Source of the DNA: G963422745 sp963422745
Lineage (GTDB): Bacteria; Actinomycetota; Acidimicrobiia; Acidimicrobiales; Aldehydirespiratoraceae
Length of the DNA: 64,000 bases
Assembly (NCBI GenBank): GCA_963422745.1
Contig: OY730477.1
Location: forward strand, 1,488,001-1,552,000
Direction: 5' to 3'
The translations under genes and the position numbers were made by a program. Below are positions 59,304 through 64,000 of the stretch, piece after piece. The first letter of the stretch is position 1. Every line of letters starts with the position of its first letter. The notes under the pieces are model-generated. The model was not told where the DNA came from. It did not search any database and was given only the letters and a program-made list of their open reading frames with translations.

Positions 59304-62186
59304 ATGATGATGTCTGCTAGGGGTTCGGCTGCTGGGCGGGTTGGTGGTGGTGTGGGTTTTGGTCGGTTTTTTTCTGTGGTGGGTGTTGATCCTTTTGATG
59401 GTGTTAGCTGGGAGGTTCGTGATGCTTGTTTGGTTGATTTTCGTGATGGTTCGGTGGTGTTTGAGCAGCCGGGTGTTGAGGTGCCTGCTGGTTGGTCGGT
59501 GAACGCTTCGAATATTTTGGCGTCGAAGTATTTTCGTGGGGTTTTGGGTACGCCGCAGCGGGAGTCGTCGTTGCGTGAGGTGGTTCGCCGTATTGTCACC
59601 ACGGTTGTTGGTTGGGGTGTCCGTGACGGCTATTTTGTGGACGCCGTAGATGCTGCGACGTTTGGTGATGAGCTTACGCATCTTCTTATCAGTCAAAAAG
59701 CGGCGTTTAATTCTCCGGTTTGGTTCAATATCGGTGTAAAGGGGGTTCCGCAGCAGGCTTCGGCGTGTTTTATTCTTTCTGTTGATGATGACATGGACTC
59801 GATTCTTGGTTGGTACGCGCAGGAGGGCCGGATTTTCAAGGGTGGTTCTGGGGCTGGGGTGAACTTGTCTAAGATACGCGGCTCGCAGGAGCTGCTCGGC
59901 GGGGGTGGTGCTGCTAGTGGCCCGGTGAGTTTTATGCGTGGAGCTGACGCGTCCGCGGGTGCTATCAAAAGCGGCGGGAAGACTCGTCGGGCCGCGAAGA
60001 TGGCTTTGTTGGATGTTGACCATCCCGATATCGAGGAGTTCATTTGGTGCAAAGCCCGCGAGGAACGAAAAGCGCGGGTTTTGGAAGCGGCGGGGTTTGA
60101 TATGTCTCTTGACGGGGCCGATATTCATTCGGTGCAGTACCAAAACGCTAATAATTCTGTGCGTGTCACCGACGAGTTCATGCAGGCTGTTGTTGATGAC
60201 AGCGACTGGGAGCTGAAGGCGCGTACCACCGGGAAGGTGTTGCGTACTGTTAAAGCGCGACAGGTTTTGCGTCAGATCGCTGAGGCTTCTTGGGAGTGCG
60301 CGGATCCGGGTGTGCAGTTCGACTCGACTATTAATAGTTGGCACACTGCAGCCGCCGCCGGGCCGATAACGGCGAGCAATCCGTGCAGCGAGTACGTCCA
60401 TTTGGATGACTCTGCGTGCAATTTGGCGTCGTTGAACTTGATGAAGTTCTTGGGCCCCTCCGAGCACGACGGTGTGGACGCGTTCGATTGTGAGGGTTTC
60501 GCTCACGCTGTGCGGGTGGCTTTTACCGCTCAGGAGATTCTGGTCGGCAACGCCGATTATCCGACCGAGCGAATTGGTGAGACCACTCGGGCGTTTCGTC
60601 AGCTTGGTCTTGGCTACGCCAACCTCGGCGCGTTGTTGATGGCTGTTGGTTTGGCGTATGACTCTGATGAGGGGCGGGCGGTGGCGGCTTCGGTCACGGC
60701 TTTGATGACTGGGGAGGCGTATCGCACGTCTTGTGGTTTGGCTGAACAGATGGGCCCGTTCGCTGGTTTCGGTGAGAACCGTGACCATATGCTCGCAGTG
60801 CTTGAACGCCACCGGAGTGCTGTGGCGGATATCGACGAACAGCTCGCACCGTGCTCAATACTTGACGCTGCTCGGCGTGTGTGGGACGAAACCTGCGAAC
60901 AAGCCGCGAAGGTCGGGGTGCGCAACTCCCAGGCGACGGTACTGGCCCCGACTGGCACTATCGGGCTGCTCATGGACTGCGACACGACCGGTATCGAACC
61001 TGATCTGGGTTTGGTGAAACACAAGAAGCTTGTCGGTGGGGGTTCCATGAGCCTCGTGAACCGCACGGTGCCGCGCGCGTTGTACCGTCTCGGCTACGAC
61101 AACTCCGCCGTGGACGCGATCGTTGCTTACATCGCCGAACGCAACACTGTCATGGGCGCACCGGGTTTTGACCCCGGCCACCACGAAGTGTTCGCCTGCT
61201 CGTTGGGTGCAGATCCGATCCACTATCTCGGCCACGTCAACATGATGGCCGCTGTGCAACCCTTCATATCAGGTGCGATCTCCAAAACCGTGAACCTGCC
61301 CGCCGACACCAGCGTCGACGAAATCGAAAAGTTACTGATCAAATCTTGGCGTCTCGGGCTGAAATCAGTCGCGTTGTATCGCGACAACTCCAAAGTCGCG
61401 CAACCACTCACCGCCGAACACAACACCAACAACACAGACACCGATAACAGCGCAGCCAACAACAACGCAGACTCCGCTGAAACGTCGCGGACACACACGC
61501 AGCCCGAACCCGCCGCCAACGCTGCTGGTGGCGCTGCTGCTGCTTTACCAGTACGCGAGCGTCTAACGCGTACCCGCACATCACACACATTCGAGTTTCG
61601 AGTAGCCGACTGCAAAGGATTCGTAACCGTCGGTGAATACGCCGACGGACGCCCCGGCGAAATCTTCGTACGCGTATCCAAACAGGGATCAACCCTCGCA
61701 GGCATCATGGACGCCTTCGCCATATCGCTAAGCCACGGCCTCCAATACGGCGTACCGCTCAAAGCCTACATCGAAACATTCGTCGGGATGCGCTTCGAAC
61801 CAGCCGGAATCACCGACGACCCCGACATACGCATCGCTACCAGCCTAATGGACTACCTGTTCCGCAAACTCGCCGTCATGTACCTCAACTACAACGAACG
61901 AGCCGTGCTGGGCATCATGACCACCAACGAACGAACCGAACCAACACTGCCCGGCGTAGAAGAACACGTCACCAAAACAAGCCAGGGAACACAAATCCCG
62001 CCCGATCCGCCCTCAACCAAACACACCACCCAACCAAGAGAAACAACCACACAACCATCCAATAGCATCAACACCGGACAAGGAGTCTCCGACGCGCCGT
62101 TTTGCATGACCTGCGGAATTCCGATGCGTCGAGCAGGAACATGCTTCGTGTGCTTTGCCTGCGGATCCACCAACGGCTGCAGCTAA
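59304..62186 (+). CDS. nrdJ: Vitamin B12-dependent (class II) ribonucleoside-diphosphate reductase
   Basis: NrdJ makes deoxyribonucleotides using adenosylcobalamin. About 960 residues: FNSPVWFNIG and SACFILSVDD, KGGSGAGVNLS, ANNSVRV, the active-site NPCSEYVHLDDSACNL, APTGTIGLLMDCDTTGIEP, then an Asn/Thr/Ala-rich linker (about 700-750) and a C-terminal zinc-like tail with CMTCGIP and CFVCFACGS. Start is one of three adjacent ATGs (59304, 59307, 59310) after GAGG. Base composition changes along the gene: the 5' part is G/T-rich, the 3' part C/A-rich. No nrdR is adjacent. Confidence 0.94.
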   Translation: MMMSARGSAAGRVGGGVGFGRFFSVVGVDPFDGVSWEVRDACLVDFRDGSVVFEQPGVEVPAGWSVNASNILASKYFRGVLGTPQRESSLREVVRRIVTTVVGWGVRDGYFVDAVDAATFGDELTHLLISQKAAFNSPVWFNIGVKGVPQQASACFILSVDDDMDSILGWYAQEGRIFKGGSGAGVNLSKIRGSQELLGGGGAASGPVSFMRGADASAGAIKSGGKTRRAAKMALLDVDHPDIEEFIWCKAREERKARVLEAAGFDMSLDGADIHSVQYQNANNSVRVTDEFMQAVVDDSDWELKARTTGKVLRTVKARQVLRQIAEASWECADPGVQFDSTINSWHTAAAAGPITASNPCSEYVHLDDSACNLASLNLMKFLGPSEHDGVDAFDCEGFAHAVRVAFTAQEILVGNADYPTERIGETTRAFRQLGLGYANLGALLMAVGLAYDSDEGRAVAASVTALMTGEAYRTSCGLAEQMGPFAGFGENRDHMLAVLERHRSAVADIDEQLAPCSILDAARRVWDETCEQAAKVGVRNSQATVLAPTGTIGLLMDCDTTGIEPDLGLVKHKKLVGGGSMSLVNRTVPRALYRLGYDNSAVDAIVAYIAERNTVMGAPGFDPGHHEVFACSLGADPIHYLGHVNMMAAVQPFISGAISKTVNLPADTSVDEIEKLLIKSWRLGLKSVALYRDNSKVAQPLTAEHNTNNTDTDNSAANNNADSAETSRTHTQPEPAANAAGGAAAALPVRERLTRTRTSHTFEFRVADCKGFVTVGEYADGRPGEIFVRVSKQGSTLAGIMDAFAISLSHGLQYGVPLKAYIETFVGMRFEPAGITDDPDIRIATSLMDYLFRKLAVMYLNYNERAVLGIMTTNERTEPTLPGVEEHVTKTSQGTQIPPDPPSTKHTTQPRETTTQPSNSINTGQGVSDAPFCMTCGIPMRRAGTCFVCFACGSTNGCS

Positions 62187-62277
62187 CCCAACAGCACAGC
62201 CAGCCCTTTGATCAATCAGCTGGTGTGATGTGTGCTCGGCTAACCCAACAGCGCAGCTTGCCTTTGATCAATCAGCT
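62182..62277. repeat. Near-identical 40-bp duplication at the nrdJ end
   Basis: GCTAACCCAACAGCACAGCC...TTTGATCAATCAGCT spans 62182-62221 and recurs with a few changes at 62239-62277. The first copy includes the nrdJ stop codon, and the second ends in the last codons of the convergent Fe-S subunit gene. Confidence 0.85.
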
Positions 62278-63447
62278 ATTGCCTTGGTTGAGCGCCTGAA
62301 AGATCAGCATCATCGGGTGCTCGGAGTTCACACCACCCGCGGCTAGGTGCATTGAACAACCCGGATTGGCTGACGCCACGACGTCAGGGGCCACATCTGT
62401 GACGTTCTGGATCTTGCGCGCTCTGATATCGCCAGCCAGTGCGGGCTGCAAGACCGAGTATGCGCCGCCCGCGCCGCAGCACAGACCGTCGTCGTTGAGC
62501 TCGACGATTTCGCGGACGAACGGCGCAAGCACCATCCGGGTTGCTTCGTGAGCCCTTTGCACATGGCGAAGATGGCAAGGGTCCTGAACCGCCACACGCA
62601 CATCCAACGGCTCCACCTTTGCAAAGAGGTCCATACGATCGGCGAGCCACTCGTGTACGTCAAACACACGGGCCGAAAACGCTTCGGAAGCATCGGTGCC
62701 GAGCAAGCGACCGTAGTCCTTCATCGTGGCCCCGCAACCAGCGGAGTTCACCAAGATGGGCCTCGTGTCATGGCCCAGCTCGGTGATCGTGCGGGCCGCA
62801 TGTGCCTTGAATCCGGTGGTAGCGCCAGCGTGATGATGCAAAGCCCCACAGCAGGGCACCCGGTCGCCGGTCGGCGTGACACCAAAGCCCGCCGCCTCCA
62901 GCACACGACTGGTGGCGTGATGGACCTCACGTTGCCAAGCGTCCATCACACAGCCGGTGAAGAGGTACACGTCGCCGCCCGAAACGCGATGCCGTCGGCG
63001 ACGTAGAGGTAATCGGCGCGCTATGGAGAAACGTCGGGGAACGACACCGATCCGGGCAGCGACCGCTGCAAGCGTCGATATCGCTCTCAGCAGTCGTGGC
63101 CTGCCCAGGGTCCACAACATGGTCCGTTCGATCCAATGGCGGCGGCGTCGCCGGAGAGTCGGCGGTTGCTTCGCGAGCGCCTCTTTTGTCCCTTCAATGA
63201 GGCGCCCGTAAGGAACTGAGCTGGGGCACGCAGGCTCACAGCCTCGGCACTGCACGCAGGTGTCGAAGGAGTCCACGACCTGCTTGGTTGGTGGGGCACC
63301 ATCAAATTGAACGGCTCGCATCAAAGCGATGCGGCCCCGTGGCGACATCGTCTCGTCGCCAGTCACTCGATAGGTGGGGCAGTGTGGCAGGCAGAGTCCG
63401 CATTGCACGCACGTGTCAAGATCCGCCCGGTCAAGACCCAGGTCCAT
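62272..63447 (-). CDS. glcF: Glycolate oxidase iron-sulfur subunit (GlcF-like)
   Basis: A 391-residue Fe-S subunit. Two [4Fe-4S] motifs CVQCGLCLPHCPTYR and CVQCRGCEPACPS are followed by two CCG-type domains (CCGALHHH; DPCHL with CCGAGGAY). This is the GlcF/lactate-oxidase arrangement; electrons flow from the flavin subunit to the respiratory chain. The ATG lies 1 nt after the stop of the FAD-subunit gene on the same strand. A catalytic GlcD would be further upstream, outside the window, so glycolate versus lactate or other 2-hydroxyacid is open. Confidence 0.9.
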   Translation of the reverse strand: MDLGLDRADLDTCVQCGLCLPHCPTYRVTGDETMSPRGRIALMRAVQFDGAPPTKQVVDSFDTCVQCRGCEPACPSSVPYGRLIEGTKEALAKQPPTLRRRRRHWIERTMLWTLGRPRLLRAISTLAAVAARIGVVPRRFSIARRLPLRRRRHRVSGGDVYLFTGCVMDAWQREVHHATSRVLEAAGFGVTPTGDRVPCCGALHHHAGATTGFKAHAARTITELGHDTRPILVNSAGCGATMKDYGRLLGTDASEAFSARVFDVHEWLADRMDLFAKVEPLDVRVAVQDPCHLRHVQRAHEATRMVLAPFVREIVELNDDGLCCGAGGAYSVLQPALAGDIRARKIQNVTDVAPDVVASANPGCSMHLAAGGVNSEHPMMLIFQALNQGNS

Positions 63448-63448
63448 G

Positions 63449-64000
63449 TCAATAACCCACCCTTCGTCCCGGGTTCAGCCGGCCGGTCGGATCAAAGATC
63501 GCCTTCAGTCTTTGGGTGATCACCCGTGCTGCCGGGTCGAAAGGTCGCTGTGGTTGGACAGTATCAGCCAATACCGTACCGACCCCGATTATTGCTACGA
63601 ACCCGCCAATTGCATCGCGGTCAAGCATCGCAACCTCTGCCGGGGTCAAAGACCAGCGGTATGGCGGCAGGGGAGGGGGGCCGTCCACTTCCGCGAAGTT
63701 GCCGAGATTGTTTAGCTCGCTCGTTTCATGACCGACATCAACGGTGTGGCCTTCGAGGTGCACCCAGGTGCTTTGGCCGTTCCACAGCACCGCGCTCGGA
63801 CGCAGCAGTGCGTCTCGCACCACCATCGGGTTTGCGTCGTTGGACCGGAGCCAAAGCGAGGTCGGGGGTATTGGGTTGGTGCGTAGCACTACTTCGGCGA
63901 TGAGGCCAAGCGTTCCAAGCGAACCCGTCATCAGTTTCGGAAGGTTGAAACCCGAGACGTTCTTTACGACTGGCCCTCCGGCTGTGATCAGCTTCTGGTC
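63449..64000 (-). CDS. glcE: Glycolate oxidase FAD-binding subunit (GlcE-like), partial
   Basis: 183 C-terminal residues, continuing past the right edge. The block GGPVVKNVSGFNLPKLMTG then SLGTLGLIAEVVL is the conserved FAD-binding segment of GlcE/GlcD-type enzymes, and the end IFDPTGRLNPGRRVGY is the family C-terminus. The shortness and the neighbour glcF favour GlcE over GlcD. The internal ATG at 63931 is not the start, because conserved sequence continues to the window edge in frame. Confidence 0.88.
   Translation of the reverse strand, partial: DQKLITAGGPVVKNVSGFNLPKLMTGSLGTLGLIAEVVLRTNPIPPTSLWLRSNDANPMVVRDALLRPSAVLWNGQSTWVHLEGHTVDVGHETSELNNLGNFAEVDGPPPLPPYRWSLTPAEVAMLDRDAIGGFVAIIGVGTVLADTVQPQRPFDPAARVITQRLKAIFDPTGRLNPGRRVGY

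Noticed and set aside
59091..60812. 573-aa reverse ORF opposite nrdJ
   Set aside because: Shadow of the unusual G/T-rich codon use of nrdJ. No family features, and nrdJ is certain.

Overview
The window looks like chromosome of a high-GC actinobacterium, most likely an Acidimicrobiia-type lineage. This rests on gene order and protein type only; there is no rRNA gene here. Two blocks carry the evidence. The first is recG-rsmD-coaD-sepIVA-DUF177-rpmF-plsX-acpP-rnc-fpg-smc, where a mycobacterial SepIVA-like coiled-coil protein sits next to DUF177, L32 and rnc. The second is recA-miaB-miaA-dapF-hflX plus a divergent lexA/LysM pair with actinobacterial-type SOS boxes. Both ends are cut inside genes: recG on the left, a glycolate-oxidase FAD subunit on the right. 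No tRNA, rRNA, insertion sequence, prophage or CRISPR array was recognised.

Layout: 1-10975 is housekeeping (DNA repair, lipid and ACP synthesis, RNase III, SMC). 11015-12747 holds a DNA methyltransferase without a standard start and a phosphotransferase. 13258-21417 is an accessory catabolic cluster: two FAD/GcvT dehydrogenases, an MttB-family methyltransferase, a ferredoxin and a ferredoxin reductase. 21615-28913 carries rpsO, pnp, dapB, SURF1, dapA and RNase J. 29044-36188 carries ftsK, a cation exchanger, pgsA, cinA, a methyltransferase and msrB. 36453-46272 carries recA, miaB, miaA, dapF, hflX, dapC, dapD and dapE. 46563-56170 is a complete hexitol-type PTS island with EI, HPr, EIIA, EIIB, EIIC, a PRD regulator, 1-phosphofructokinase and an unusual MDR dehydrogenase. 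56270-62186 carries lexA, a LysM protein, a RibD-like reductase and B12-dependent ribonucleotide reductase. 62272 to the end carries glycolate oxidase subunits.

How the genes work together: six lysine/diaminopimelate genes (dapB, A, F, C, D, E) lie within about 21 kb and cover most of the succinylase route. Three RNA-processing enzymes (RNase III, PNPase, RNase J) are present, and the pnp leader contains strong hairpins. RecA, LexA and the LysM protein form an SOS unit with four recognisable LexA boxes. The PTS island contains the parts for uptake, phosphorylation and entry of a hexitol into glycolysis, possibly through fructose 1-phosphate.

Oddities: (1) RNase III appears to start at CTG behind a perfect Shine-Dalgarno. 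(2) The Fpg at the usual rnc-smc position has lost its catalytic and zinc-binding residues. (3) The dapC-dapD gap holds a 43-bp minisatellite with repeated G-quadruplex motifs. (4) A perfect 129-bp tandem duplication precedes msrB. (5) Many intergenic gaps carry small tandem duplications of about 10-40 bp. (6) nrdJ switches base skew along its length.
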